Program-made: the position numbers and the translations under genes
Source of the DNA: an uncultured Aquimarina sp.
GTDB lineage: Bacteria > Bacteroidota > Bacteroidia > Flavobacteriales > Flavobacteriaceae
Direction of reading: 5' to 3'
Assembly: GCA_947499005.1 (NCBI GenBank)
Contig: CANMML010000034.1
Coordinates: forward strand, 1-38,881
Length of the DNA: 38,881 nucleotides
In this document: piece after piece, positions 24,855 to 32,808 of the stretch
Position numbering within the stretch: position 1 is the stretch's first letter
Layout: the number at the start of each line of letters is the position of its first letter
Notes under the pieces: generated by a model
Told to the model about the DNA's origin: nothing
The model's input: the letters and a program-made list of their open reading frames with translations, nothing else
The model's database searches: none

Positions 24855-25292
24855 ATGATTAGCATAAAAATAGATCCAAAAATTAGAAGCTTTCTTTATT
24901 ACTGGGGAGAAATTGCCATTCGTATTTTCTTTGCCATCATTTTTATATGGTTTGGGATTTTAAAAATATTTGGTAGTGCTCCTGAATCTTCTTTATTAGA
25001 TGATGTTTTGGGATGGATTCCTTGGCTAAGCACACAGCAGTGTGTTTTAATTTTAGGAGGATTTGAAGTGCTTATTGGTGCGCTGTTTATTTTTAAATCT
25101 ACGGTTAAAACAAGTACGGCTTTATTATTTGTTTTACTAATTACAATGCTGTTCCCTTTATTTATAAGAACTAAAATTCTTTTTATTAAAAATGGCTTTC
25201 CTTATTTGCCTTCTCTTACGGGACAATTCTACTTTAGATATTTAATGACATTGATGGGAGCAATTATAATTGGCGGAAATTTGAAGAAATAA
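24855..25292 (+). CDS. DoxX-like membrane protein, divergent from the zinc operon
   Basis: A 145-residue protein with four membrane segments (about 17-38, 62-80, 85-103, 122-142) and the DoxX-like look (RIFFAIIFIWFGILKIFG, GGFEVLIGALFIF). DoxX-like proteins are poorly understood; some work in redox or thiol pathways. Because it shares the 51-bp palindrome with the zinc operon, regulation by the Fur-family protein is likely and a role in zinc homeostasis is possible. Confidence 0.72.
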   Translation: MISIKIDPKIRSFLYYWGEIAIRIFFAIIFIWFGILKIFGSAPESSLLDDVLGWIPWLSTQQCVLILGGFEVLIGALFIFKSTVKTSTALLFVLLITMLFPLFIRTKILFIKNGFPYLPSLTGQFYFRYLMTLMGAIIIGGNLKK

Positions 25293-25368
25293 GGCTTGAT
25301 AAACTGTCTCGATATAATCATAACAAAATCTGATAGTCGAAAATGTAAGGAAACGAACATTTATTGAC

Positions 25369-25376
25369 TAACTTTG
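25369..25376 (+). promoter_or_regulatory. -7 box of trxA
   Basis: TAACTTTG, an exact TAnnTTTG match, 33 bases before the trxA ATG. Confidence 0.6.
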
Positions 25377-25409
25377 CGAACGTTTTAATAACCATAAAGA
25401 TTTAAGACT

Positions 25410-25727
25410 ATGGCTTTAGAAATTACAGATGCTTCTTTTGAGGAAGTTGTATTAAAAAGTGATAAACCAGTATTAGTAGACTTTTGGGCTGCATGGTGCG
25501 GTCCTTGTAGAATGGTTGGACCAATCATTGAAGAGATTAGTAGTGAATACAATGGAAAAGCAGTAGTTGGGAAGGTCGATGTAGATGCTAACCAAGAATT
25601 TGCTGCAAAGTACGGAGTAAGAAATATACCAACAGTATTAGTATTTAAAGGTGGAGAAGTTGTTTCTCGCCAAGTAGGAGTTTCTCCTAAGAATGTTTAT
25701 ACCGATGCTATTGACGCTGCGAGCTAA
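25410..25727 (+). CDS. trxA: Thioredoxin
   Basis: A 105-residue cytoplasmic thioredoxin with the active site WCGPCR (about 31-36), the cis-Pro region RNIPTVLVFKGGE and the typical start of a bacterial TrxA. It reduces protein disulphides using NADPH via thioredoxin reductase. It stands alone with a good promoter and a strong terminator. Confidence 0.96.
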   Translation: MALEITDASFEEVVLKSDKPVLVDFWAAWCGPCRMVGPIIEEISSEYNGKAVVGKVDVDANQEFAAKYGVRNIPTVLVFKGGEVVSRQVGVSPKNVYTDAIDAAS

Positions 25728-25752
25728 TTCGCTTTACTGGTAAAAATTATCA

Positions 25753-25784
25753 AAGGTTCGGCTGATTGTCGAACCTTTTTTTTT
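25753..25784 (+). terminator. trxA terminator
   Basis: Stem AAGGTTCG (25753-25760) / CGAACCTT (25770-25777) with a nine-base loop, followed by a run of T, 26 bases after the trxA stop. Confidence 0.88.
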
Positions 25785-25803
25785 GCAAAAAACACAACCC
25801 TAA

Positions 25804-25920
25804 GTCGCTACCCCCGATAGTAGCGGTAGCTTTTGGGCGTCTTGAAAAGCGTACAAAACTACAAGCGGATAGCGGGTAACTACTTTAGTAAATTGACAAT
25901 ACCCTTTGCGGTTCTAAAAA
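25804..25920. repeat. Intergenic repeat-like sequence before tag
   Basis: GC-richer than its surroundings, with CGCTAC (25806-25811) paired to GTAGCG (25820-25825) and blocks such as GCTTTTGGGCG and AAGCGGATAGCGGGTAAC that look like a dispersed flavobacterial repeat. It lies over the region where a longer tag frame would begin, which is a reason to prefer the later start. Confidence 0.5.
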
Positions 25921-25937
25921 TTAGCTTATTTTTAAAT

Positions 25938-26504
25938 ATGCATAGATGTCAATGGGCTACAAAAAATGAATTGGATCGCCAATATCACGATCAAGAATGG
26001 GGGGTTCCGCTACATGATGATCAAATGCTTTTTGAGTTTTTGATATTAGAAGGCGCTCAGGCAGGGTTAAGTTGGTCTACAATACTGGCTAAAAGAGAGG
26101 GGTATCGAGAGGCTTTTGATCGGTTTGATCCTAAGCTTGTGGCTTTATATCCTGAAGAAAAGTTAGCCGTCTTAAAAGAGAACCCGAAAATTATTCGAAA
26201 TAAACTGAAAATCAAATCGGCGGTTACTAATGCAATTGCTTTTTTGAAAATCGTGGAAGAGTTTGGAAGCTTCGACACTTATATTTGGGGGTTTGTAAAT
26301 CATACCCCTATTATAAATCAGTGGAAAGATATGAGTGAGGTCCCGGCGACTACTCCTATCTCGGATAAGATGAGTAAGGATTTGAAAAAAAGAGGATTCA
26401 AATTTGTAGGCTCTACGATTTGCTATGCTTTTATGCAGGCTACGGGTATGGTGAATGATCATACGGTAGATTGTTTTCGTTATAATGAGGTAAATAATTT
26501 GTAG
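25938..26504 (+). CDS. tag: DNA-3-methyladenine glycosylase I
   Basis: A 188-residue Tag glycosylase that removes 3-methyladenine from DNA. It shows MHRCQWATKNE, YHDQEWGVPLHDD, LEGAQAGLSWSTILAKR (helix-hairpin region with the catalytic Glu) and the C-terminal VNDHTVDCFRY zinc site with Cys4 at the N-terminus. The frame is open further upstream (to an ATG at 25833), but those 35 residues fall in repeat-like DNA and no Tag has them; the start at 25938 gives the family's normal N-terminus and length. It is followed ten bases later by the DUF58 gene. Confidence 0.92.
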   Translation: MHRCQWATKNELDRQYHDQEWGVPLHDDQMLFEFLILEGAQAGLSWSTILAKREGYREAFDRFDPKLVALYPEEKLAVLKENPKIIRNKLKIKSAVTNAIAFLKIVEEFGSFDTYIWGFVNHTPIINQWKDMSEVPATTPISDKMSKDLKKRGFKFVGSTICYAFMQATGMVNDHTVDCFRYNEVNNL

Positions 26505-26513
26505 TATTGATCG

Positions 26514-27440
26514 ATGAGTGTTAGAAATGAAATACAGGAAGTAGGCTTTGGTAATCTTGACTTTTTAGCCAAACAAGTGGTCGAAGGCTTTATATCGGGA
26601 ATGCACAAGAGCCCTTTTCATGGTTTTTCGGCTGAATTTGCTGAACATAAGGTCTACAATAATGGAGAAAGTACTAAGCATATTGATTGGAAGCTTTTCG
26701 CAAAGACCGATAAACTTTATACGAAACGCTATGATGACGAAACTAATTTGCGCTGTCATTTTATTCTAGATAATTCGGCTTCGATGCATTTCCCCGAAAT
26801 GAAAAAACAAAGTATTGAGGATTTTAATAAGCTGGGGTTTTCGGCTCTTGCTATAGCCTCTTTGATTCAGTTGTTAAAGAAGCAACGTGATGCTGTTGGG
26901 TTAAGTGTTTACGATAATGATTTTAGTTTCTATAGTCCCGAGCGTGGTAGTAATCGCCATCATGCGATGTTGCTGGATGCATTAGACAAGACTGTTGAAA
27001 CACCTTCTAAGGAGGGAACAACAAAGACATTTGAAGCTTTGCATGAAATTGCCGAGAAATTACATAAACGCTCTATGGTGGTGCTGTTTTCGGACCTCTT
27101 TCAAACAGATAAAGAAACGGAGGATTTATTTGAAGCTTTGAAGCATCTAAAATATAATAAGCATGAAGTGATCTTGTTTCATACACTGGATTATCAACAT
27201 GAAGTAAATTTTGACTTTGATGATCGTCCGATGCGATACACGGATGTTGAAACGGGTAAACGTATTGACCTTTATGCCGATCATGCGAAAGAGAACTACA
27301 AAAATGCAATGACTGGTTTTATTAATGATATCAAAAATACTTGTGGACAATATCGTATCCAATATTTCCCTGTAGACATCAATGCTTCTTTCGGTCAAAT
27401 TTTGACTCATTTTTTAATTCAAAGACAACAGTTTATCTAA
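26514..27440 (+). CDS. DUF58 domain protein
   Basis: A 308-residue cytoplasmic protein with the DUF58 signature (HKSPFHGFSAEFAEHKVYNN, IDWKLFAKTDKLYTKRY) and a von Willebrand A-like domain with a MIDAS-type start (FILDNSASM). DUF58 proteins usually pair with a MoxR AAA+ ATPase and with VWA-domain membrane proteins; no moxR gene lies nearby here. It follows tag closely (nine-base gap) and so may be co-transcribed with it. Exact role unknown. Confidence 0.85.
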   Translation: MSVRNEIQEVGFGNLDFLAKQVVEGFISGMHKSPFHGFSAEFAEHKVYNNGESTKHIDWKLFAKTDKLYTKRYDDETNLRCHFILDNSASMHFPEMKKQSIEDFNKLGFSALAIASLIQLLKKQRDAVGLSVYDNDFSFYSPERGSNRHHAMLLDALDKTVETPSKEGTTKTFEALHEIAEKLHKRSMVVLFSDLFQTDKETEDLFEALKHLKYNKHEVILFHTLDYQHEVNFDFDDRPMRYTDVETGKRIDLYADHAKENYKNAMTGFINDIKNTCGQYRIQYFPVDINASFGQILTHFLIQRQQFI

Positions 27441-27454
27441 TCTACAACCTTAGA

Positions 27455-27492
27455 TGTCATTCGGGATACTATTGAAATTACCCGATATGACA
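27455..27492. repeat. Inverted repeat after the DUF58 gene
   Basis: TGTCATTCGGG (27455-27465) and CCCGATATGACA (27481-27492) pair with one bulge around a 15-base loop. Possible terminator or short dispersed element. Confidence 0.45.
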
Positions 27493-27572
27493 GTTATAAA
27501 TATGATTTTGCTTAGAATTTAAACACCTACCTCCCTATATAACAGGTATTTAAAAAATTGTAAATAAAACCA

Positions 27573-27602
27573 TTGTCAAACTAAAAAAAGATTGTATATT
27601 TG
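27573..27602 (+). promoter_or_regulatory. Promoter of the first tRNA-Asp gene
   Basis: TTG (27573-27575), 19 bases, TATATTTG (27595-27602): a textbook Bacteroidota -33/-7 promoter, 18 bases before the mature 5' end. Confidence 0.8.
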
Positions 27603-27620
27603 CATCCGCAGTAACGCAAT

Positions 27621-27694
27621 GGTCTGGTAGTTCAGCTGGTTAGAATACCTGCCTGTCACGCAGGGGGTCGCGGGTTCGAGTCCCGTCCAGACCG
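27621..27694 (+). tRNA. tRNA-Asp (GTC), copy 1
   Basis: A 74-base cloverleaf: acceptor GGTCTGG / CCAGACC with discriminator G, anticodon stem CCTGC/GCAGG with anticodon GTC at 27655-27657, T-loop GGTTCGAGTCC. CCA is not encoded. Identical to the copy at 27938-28011. Confidence 0.97.
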
Positions 27695-27721
27695 CAAAAT
27701 GCCCGCTAGTCGGGAGTATAA

Positions 27722-27746
27722 AGCTCCATTTATTGGGGCTTTTTTT
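27722..27746 (+). terminator. Terminator of tRNA-Asp copy 1
   Basis: AGCTCC (27722-27727) / GGGGCT (27735-27740, one G-U pair) followed by seven T, 27 bases after the tRNA. Confidence 0.75.
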
Positions 27747-27790
27747 ATACGATGTTGTGTTGTGTTACACTGTGGTGGTGTAACCAGGGT

Positions 27791-27849
27791 AAAATTCAAA
27801 TTTTGAATTTTCCAAAGAGAAGCTTTTCCCATATGGAGAGGCTTTTTTT
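27791..27849. terminator. Two hairpins between the tRNA genes
   Basis: AAAATTCAAA/TTTGAATTTT (27791-27811) is followed by AAGCTTTTCC (27820-27829) / GGAGAGGCTT (27835-27844) with a T-run. The second is a good plus-strand terminator form and may be a backup for the first tRNA transcript or a relic of the duplication. Confidence 0.6.
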
Positions 27850-27898
27850 CTTTTCAAAATCATTCTTTTTTTCGAGTTAAATTTTTTCTGAAAATAAT

Positions 27899-27928
27899 TT
27901 GCACAATGGATAATTTCATCTATTTTTG
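27899..27928 (+). promoter_or_regulatory. Promoter of the second tRNA-Asp gene
   Basis: TTG (27899-27901), 19 bases, TATTTTTG (27921-27928), with the same spacing as copy 1 but different surrounding bases, nine bases before the tRNA. Confidence 0.78.
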
Positions 27929-27937
27929 CCGCCCATT

Positions 27938-28011
27938 GGTCTGGTAGTTCAGCTGGTTAGAATACCTGCCTGTCACGCAGGGGGTCGCGGGTTCGAGTCC
28001 CGTCCAGACCG
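27938..28011 (+). tRNA. tRNA-Asp (GTC), copy 2
   Basis: Identical in all 74 bases to copy 1, anticodon GTC at 27972-27974, no encoded CCA. It has its own promoter and terminator, so the two are independent units and not one transcript. Confidence 0.97.
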
Positions 28012-28012
28012 C

Positions 28013-28046
28013 AAAAGCCTTCAACAATTGTTGAAGGCTTTTTTAT
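28013..28046 (+). terminator. Terminator of tRNA-Asp copy 2
   Basis: A perfect 30-base palindrome with 15-base arms (28013-28027 and 28028-28042, centre CAATTG) ending in T-rich sequence, directly after the tRNA. Confidence 0.85.
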
Positions 28047-28078
28047 TTTATACGAAAAACGTGTTGTATCCTTATAAA

Positions 28079-28390
28079 CTAAGGCTTTTTAAACCATTCT
28101 TTAGTGACTGATGAATAAATGTAACTATAATCGAATCCTATATTGAAATAAACAATATATGACGAGTCACTCTTCTTTTCATAGTATGGCCCTTGTCCCA
28201 TTCCTTTATCATTTTTATCAATTTCAAAAGTAGATAATGGCAATCGACCTTCTTGTTTTTTAAATTTTTCAACTTTTTCAATCAATAATTTACCTGAAGA
28301 TCTATAATTAAAATTTTCTCTAAACTTTAAAGCTTGTATCGATAGAAATATTATGATTACAAAGGTTAATACATATTTAACTATTTTCAT
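28079..28390 (-). CDS. Small membrane-anchored protein of unknown function
   Basis: A 103-residue protein with one N-terminal membrane helix (about 5-21), then a soluble part with KLLIEKVEKFKKQEGRLP and YYEKKSDSSYIVYFNIGFDY. The layout resembles pilin-like or pseudopilin-like small proteins often found in Bacteroidota, but no firm family is recognised. It starts three bases after a decayed gene on the same strand. Confidence 0.6.
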   Translation of the reverse strand: MKIVKYVLTFVIIIFLSIQALKFRENFNYRSSGKLLIEKVEKFKKQEGRLPLSTFEIDKNDKGMGQGPYYEKKSDSSYIVYFNIGFDYSYIYSSVTKEWFKKP

Positions 28391-28393
28391 ACC

Positions 28394-28881
28394 CTATAGA
28401 GTTTCTTTTGTATAAACAGGTGTTGTTGATCTGTTAGTCCTTGATGGAGATTTAATACCTTCATCGGTTAACGGCAAGTTCTCAAAATTTTAGCAAGGAT
28501 TAGTCATAGTACCAGGCCAAAAAGGATGTTCTTGCCCACCGATCATAACATCTGCTTTATGCTCATATTGATGGCAATCTTCAGCATTAATTCATTTACT
28601 GTTTCTCTTACTCACCGCCCCCTATTTCTCATATAATTAGGATCTACATAACCTGATCGATTTGGGTCTTCTAATGATTGATTCATGTACCAACCCATAA
28701 ACCCGTTATCTCTTACTAGATATACATCAAGGTCATTTAACAGGTATTCCATTTTATCTTCTTCACCATTCCAATCTCCCGATGTCAAAGAAGCATGCAC
28801 GGCAATAAATTTTTGACGATCAAATTCGGATATATTTCCTACTTTATGCTCTAGGTTACAAAAAACAGTAACTCGATTTTC
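28394..28881 (-). pseudogene. Decayed, N-terminally truncated gene, possibly agarase-like
   Basis: Reading the minus strand gives protein-like pieces in more than one frame. Piece one (28881-28612, no usable start, preceded by TAA) contains VTVFCNLEHKVGNISEFDRQ, FIAVHASLTSGDWNGEED and EDPNRSGYVDPNYM. Piece two, in another frame, contains CHQYEHKADVMIGGQEHPFW and PGTMTNPC, then a TAA, then ENLPLTDEGIKSPSRTNRST to a TAG at 28394. At least one frame change and two stops break it. The wording of the pieces resembles GH86-type beta-agarase/porphyranase proteins from marine bacteria, but that match is from memory and uncertain. The decay itself is clear. Confidence 0.6.
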
Positions 28882-29035
28882 TTAAGCAAAAATGAGTTTC
28901 AATGGAAAAAGGAATAACCGTAACAATAAAAAAGAGCGCATAAAATGGTATTTTAGAAGCTTGTATTAAGATACAACTAATTTACTTTAGCACTAAAAAG
29001 TGTAATTATAGAGTGCCAATACTTGTAAAACAGTC

Positions 29036-29575
29036 ATGAATACACTACAGATACAACTCCTATTATCCTTAGGGATTTTTCTAATCGCAGGTTTAGGAAT
29101 TTATTTTTCGAAAAAAGCGATTCATAATTATACTATTATAAAATCTATAGAAATTAATAGACGCAAAGTAATTGTTAACTTGAGCCTCTTTATCATCTAT
29201 GCTTTATCTATTATTTTATTGTCTATTATTTGGGCGATCGACTTCAAGCAACTGACGGTACTATTTTCATCAGTTTTCGCTATTCTTGGGATTGCACTTT
29301 TCGCGCAATGGTCTATTTTTTCGAATCTCACGGCTAGTGTTGTGCTCTTCTTTTACCATCCTGTTCGCATTGGTGATAAAATAAGAATTTTAGACAATAG
29401 CTTTGAATGGGTTGGTCGTGTAACAGACATGACAGGATTCTACTTTTTTATGAAAACTGAAAAAGGAGAAAACATAACACTACCTAATAATTTAGTAATT
29501 CAGAAAGGAATTGAAATATTAGAAGCCAAATCAAGTATAAACGCAGGCTTTTTTGATGATTCTGAATTTGAATGA
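29036..29575 (+). CDS. Small MscS-like channel protein
   Basis: A 179-residue protein with three membrane segments (about 5-24, 45-66, 71-105). The last is the pore-lining type (FAILGIALFAQWSIFSNLTA), followed by the MscS beta domain (FFYHPVRIGDKIRI, GRVTDMTGFYFFMKTEKGE, ITLPNNLVIQKG). The large C-terminal alpha/beta domain of E. coli MscS is missing, which is normal for the short flavobacterial group. It probably opens on membrane tension. Confidence 0.82.
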   Translation: MNTLQIQLLLSLGIFLIAGLGIYFSKKAIHNYTIIKSIEINRRKVIVNLSLFIIYALSIILLSIIWAIDFKQLTVLFSSVFAILGIALFAQWSIFSNLTASVVLFFYHPVRIGDKIRILDNSFEWVGRVTDMTGFYFFMKTEKGENITLPNNLVIQKGIEILEAKSSINAGFFDDSEFE

Positions 29576-29645
29576 TTCCGAGCTTTTTGTCGACAAACAT
29601 CAGATATATAAATATTTATACTAAATTTGATATAAACATCTGATA

Positions 29646-29993
29646 ATGAATTTATTAACTCTTCTGGTTTTCACATGCATTAGCAGTATTTCAATTGCTA
29701 ATTTTTCTATCATTAATTCTTTTGAATCTACCGTAGAGGTCATTCAAAATGAGAAAAAAATAACTGCCATCTTTGACAGCTACGACGGCGAAACTTATAA
29801 TTTTATAGGTACGGACACTTATGGAGAGGAATTTTTCTTTATTGCTGAAAAAATAGATGACCACCTACTTGAAAAGTTTGATCTAAAATCTGATGCTTTA
29901 CAGAATACTACATTTGAAATTCAATACAACGAAGTACCTTCTGGTGATACTGGAAATACTATAATTACCATTACAAATCTCATTAAAGTATAA
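29646..29993 (+). CDS. Small secreted protein, function unknown
   Basis: A 115-residue protein with a signal peptide (about 1-19, SISIANFS) and a beta-rich mature part (KKITAIFDSYDGETYNFIGT, FEIQYNEVPSGDTGNTIITI). No family is recognised. An exact -7 box TAAATTTG (29622-29629) lies 16 bases before the ATG, supporting its own expression. Confidence 0.6.
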   Translation: MNLLTLLVFTCISSISIANFSIINSFESTVEVIQNEKKITAIFDSYDGETYNFIGTDTYGEEFFFIAEKIDDHLLEKFDLKSDALQNTTFEIQYNEVPSGDTGNTIITITNLIKV

Positions 29994-30047
29994 AAGACAT
30001 AGGCATCAAATAAGGAAATGTTTATTTTAGCCCTATAGTTTTTAAAT

Positions 30048-30785
30048 ATGTACTACTTACACCAGATTGGGGCTTATTTCCTAATGATACAACAAGTCTT
30101 TAGTCGAATGACTAAACGAAAGGTATTGTGGAAATTAATAATCAAAGAAGTAGATGATCTCATCACTAATTCTTTGGGTATTGTCGCTTTCATTTCATTC
30201 TTCATCGGTGCAGTGGTAGCAATCCAAACCGCATTGAATTTAACAGATCCATTGATTCCTAAGGAACTGATTGGGTTTGCATCTCGTCAATCTGTAATTT
30301 TGGAATTTGCTCCTACGTTTATTTCGGTAATTATGGCTGGAAAAGTAGGTTCTTTTATCACTTCCAGTATTGGAACAATGCGTGTAACCGAACAAATTGA
30401 CGCCTTGGAAGTAATGGGGATTAATGCTCTTAATTATCTTGTTTTTCCAAAAATCATCGCATTATTTATGTATCCTTTTGTTATAGCTATTGCTATGTTC
30501 TTGGGTATTTTCGGGGCATATGTAGCTGCTGTTTATGGTGGTTTTGTTAGCTCCAATGAATTTATGACTGGACTTCGCGAAGAATTTATTCCCTTCCACC
30601 TCGTATATTCGTTTATAAAGACATTTATTTTCTCTTTTTTACTTGCAACAATCCCTTCTTTTCATGGATTTTATATGAAAGGAGGAGCCTTAGAGGTTGG
30701 TAAAGCGAGTACCACATCTTTTGTTTGGACCACTGTGGTTATTATTGTCGTTAACTATTTAGTAACCCAAATTTTATTAAGCTAA
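30048..30785 (+). CDS. MlaE/YrbE family lipid transporter permease
   Basis: A 245-residue inner-membrane permease of the MlaE family with five or six helices and family motifs (SFFIGAVVAIQTALNL, ILEFAPTFISVIMAGKVGSF, GTMRVTEQIDALEVMGINAL). With MlaF and an MCE protein it moves phospholipid between membranes. It overlaps the ATPase gene by one base (TAATG). No MCE/MlaD gene follows here; in Bacteroidota it is often elsewhere. Confidence 0.92.
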   Translation: MYYLHQIGAYFLMIQQVFSRMTKRKVLWKLIIKEVDDLITNSLGIVAFISFFIGAVVAIQTALNLTDPLIPKELIGFASRQSVILEFAPTFISVIMAGKVGSFITSSIGTMRVTEQIDALEVMGINALNYLVFPKIIALFMYPFVIAIAMFLGIFGAYVAAVYGGFVSSNEFMTGLREEFIPFHLVYSFIKTFIFSFLLATIPSFHGFYMKGGALEVGKASTTSFVWTTVVIIVVNYLVTQILLS

Positions 30786-31549
30786 TGATTGAGGTAAAAA
30801 ACTTACATAAAGGATTTGGTGGCACAGAAATTTTAAAAGGGATAAGTACCTCTTTTGATCAAGGGAAAACTAATCTTATCATTGGTACAAGTGGTAGTGG
30901 AAAAACAGTTTTCTTAAAATGTCTATTAGGCTTGTATTCTCCCGAAGAAGGCTCTATTTGCTATGGAAACCAAGAGTATGAGACGCTTAGTGAAGATGAA
31001 AAAAGAGATTTGCGTCAACAAATGGGAATGGTTTTTCAGGGAAGTGCTCTTTTCGATTCGATGACCGTTACTGAAAATGTTCGATTTCCCTTAGAAATGT
31101 TCACCAAACAGTCTAATAGCGAAATGGATGACCGCGTTAATGAAATCCTGAAACGTGTAAATCTTGAAGGGGCTGACGACAAATTGCCTTCGCAAATTAG
31201 TGGAGGGATGCAAAAACGTGTAGCCATTGCAAGAGCTATTGTTACGAATCCAAAATATTTATTTTGCGATGAACCGAATTCTGGATTAGACCCTAAGACC
31301 GCTATCGTTATTGACAATCTTATTAAAGAGCTTACCGAAGAGTTTAATATTACTACGGTCATCAATACCCATGATATGAACTCGGTAATGGAAATCGGCG
31401 AAAAAATCGTATTTCTAAAGAATGGTCATTTAGAATGGGAAGGAGATAAATCACAGATTTTCATCACTGACAATGAAGCTGTAACTGACTTCGTATACTC
31501 TTCTAATCTATTTAAGAAAGTTCGAGAAGCACAACTAAAAGGCCTGTAA
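30785..31549 (+). CDS. MlaF-like ABC transporter ATPase
   Basis: A 254-residue ABC ATPase: Walker A GTSGSGKTV (about 35-43), Q loop MVFQGSALFDSMTV with the FDSMTV wording typical of MlaF, signature ISGGMQKRVAIARAI, Walker B YLFCDEPNSGLDP and H loop VINTHDM. Co-translated with the permease gene. Confidence 0.93.
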   Translation: MIEVKNLHKGFGGTEILKGISTSFDQGKTNLIIGTSGSGKTVFLKCLLGLYSPEEGSICYGNQEYETLSEDEKRDLRQQMGMVFQGSALFDSMTVTENVRFPLEMFTKQSNSEMDDRVNEILKRVNLEGADDKLPSQISGGMQKRVAIARAIVTNPKYLFCDEPNSGLDPKTAIVIDNLIKELTEEFNITTVINTHDMNSVMEIGEKIVFLKNGHLEWEGDKSQIFITDNEAVTDFVYSSNLFKKVREAQLKGL

Positions 31550-31640
31550 ACACTCTTTGCAAATTGACTCTAAGTTTATTTTTAGAATATTTTAAATGAA
31601 TAAGTTGTTGTATTTTCACTACTCAACAAGCTTAATTATT

Positions 31641-32042
31641 ATGAAAAAAATAAAATTTTTAAACCTCAAAGCTTCTTTAATTGCCATAATATGTTCGCTA
31701 ACATTTATGGTAAGTTCTTGTACTTGCAATAAAAAACAAGGATCCTTTAGACATGTAGTTGCATTTAAGTTTAAAGAAGATATTACCCAACAGCAAATCG
31801 ATGATATTATAGCCGAATTTGCTAGCCTACAAGAAAAAATTCCTGCTATCGTTAACTTCGAAGGCGGAAAAGATGTTAGTAACGAAAATCTACATAAAGG
31901 ATATACACACTGTTTTACCGTAAGTTTCGAAAATGAAGCTGGGAGAGCTATATATCAACCTCATCCAGCACATCAAGCATTCGGAAAAAATGTAACACCA
32001 TTACTCGACAAAGTATTTGTAATGGATTATGTGGTGGAATAA
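31641..32042 (+). CDS. Dabb-domain (stress-responsive A/B barrel) lipoprotein
   Basis: A 133-residue protein from the chosen start. An earlier in-frame ATG (31596) would put 15 residues before the signal peptide; starting at 31641 gives a proper lipoprotein signal (MKKIKFLN... MVSSCTCN). The mature part is a Dabb domain (FRHVVAFKFKEDITQQQID, HCFTVSFENEAGRAIYQPHP, VFVMDYVVE). Dabb domains form dimeric alpha/beta barrels; most have no known reaction. Periplasmic or surface anchoring is unusual for the family but occurs in Bacteroidota. Confidence 0.85.
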   Translation: MKKIKFLNLKASLIAIICSLTFMVSSCTCNKKQGSFRHVVAFKFKEDITQQQIDDIIAEFASLQEKIPAIVNFEGGKDVSNENLHKGYTHCFTVSFENEAGRAIYQPHPAHQAFGKNVTPLLDKVFVMDYVVE

Positions 32043-32178
32043 CATGCTTGTCTAAAATGAACTAGTACTTTAAGCGAAGCTGAAATGTAATTAGTCTCAG
32101 GAGCACCAGATTTCGGAGCTATCGAGAATCACTGAGTCTTCGCCTAAATAATCTTTTCAGTCAACCAGACCAGATAAA

Positions 32179-32802
32179 CTACTCCGAACAAAAATCATTA
32201 TAAAACTGAACAATATCCATCATTTCTTCAAGAGAAAATTCTGAATTCAGAATTTTCTCTTCTAATGCTTTACAATCCGAAAAATATTTTGCTGCTTTCT
32301 TTCTCCAAACATCACTCATTGCGATTACTCCACAATTCACACAAATCGCAAAATGATCTTCTTTCTTTTTGACGTAATACTCGTAAGTATCCTCCCCTTT
32401 AAAATTCAGTTTCGATAACTCATCGGTATTAATCGTGACGGTACCATCGTTTTTAACGACTTTATTCAAGCCCTTGGCTCTACCTCTCTTCTTTGTTTTT
32501 GTGTATAGATAGCAATTTCCCGATTCTACAAGTTCTAGTAGTTTAGGGTCATCCGATTTTTTAACCTCAACATACTCATAGTAGTTATTATAGGCTCCAT
32601 CTAACATTTCAACACCTTCGATACTATAATGATCCCAAATATCAGCTTCCCCCTCCTCTGAGACTTTAAATTTTACCGTATTCTTAACCAACTTAGCATA
32701 GCCCTCAATAGAGTCTCCACCATGAAAGAAAAGAATGGCTTTAGTTTCTTGAGCAAAAAGAATATTTGTCAAGAAGAAACAACACAAAAAAACTAACCTC
32801 AT
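32179..32802 (-). CDS. Secreted protein of unknown function
   Basis: A 207-residue protein with a signal peptide ending at LFAQ (about 18). The mature part is charged and beta-rich (FFHGGDSIEGYAKLV, SIEGVEMLDGAYNNYYEYVE), with a Cys pair (FAICVNCGVI) and a helical tail. The pattern recalls small flavobacterial envelope proteins, but no family is named. The gap to the DUF389 gene upstream is six bases, so the two are probably co-transcribed. Confidence 0.65.
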   Translation of the reverse strand: MRLVFLCCFFLTNILFAQETKAILFFHGGDSIEGYAKLVKNTVKFKVSEEGEADIWDHYSIEGVEMLDGAYNNYYEYVEVKKSDDPKLLELVESGNCYLYTKTKKRGRAKGLNKVVKNDGTVTINTDELSKLNFKGEDTYEYYVKKKEDHFAICVNCGVIAMSDVWRKKAAKYFSDCKALEEKILNSEFSLEEMMDIVQFYNDFCSE

Positions 32803-32808
32803 AACGCT

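Noticed and set aside
25833..25937. Longer N-terminus for tag
   Set aside because: The extra 35 residues fall in repeat-like DNA and are absent from the family; the ATG at 25938 gives a normal Tag protein.
27926..28111. A plus-strand reading frame of about 60 codons across the second tRNA-Asp gene
   Set aside because: It is read through the tRNA and its terminator; the coding look comes from the tRNA sequence.
28612..28800. A minus-strand gene of 62 residues starting at a GTG
   Set aside because: The protein-like frame continues upstream of the GTG to a stop with no start codon, and related pieces follow in another frame, so it is part of a decayed gene.
31596..31640. Earlier start for the Dabb lipoprotein
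   Set aside because: It would place 15 residues before a clear lipoprotein signal peptide.
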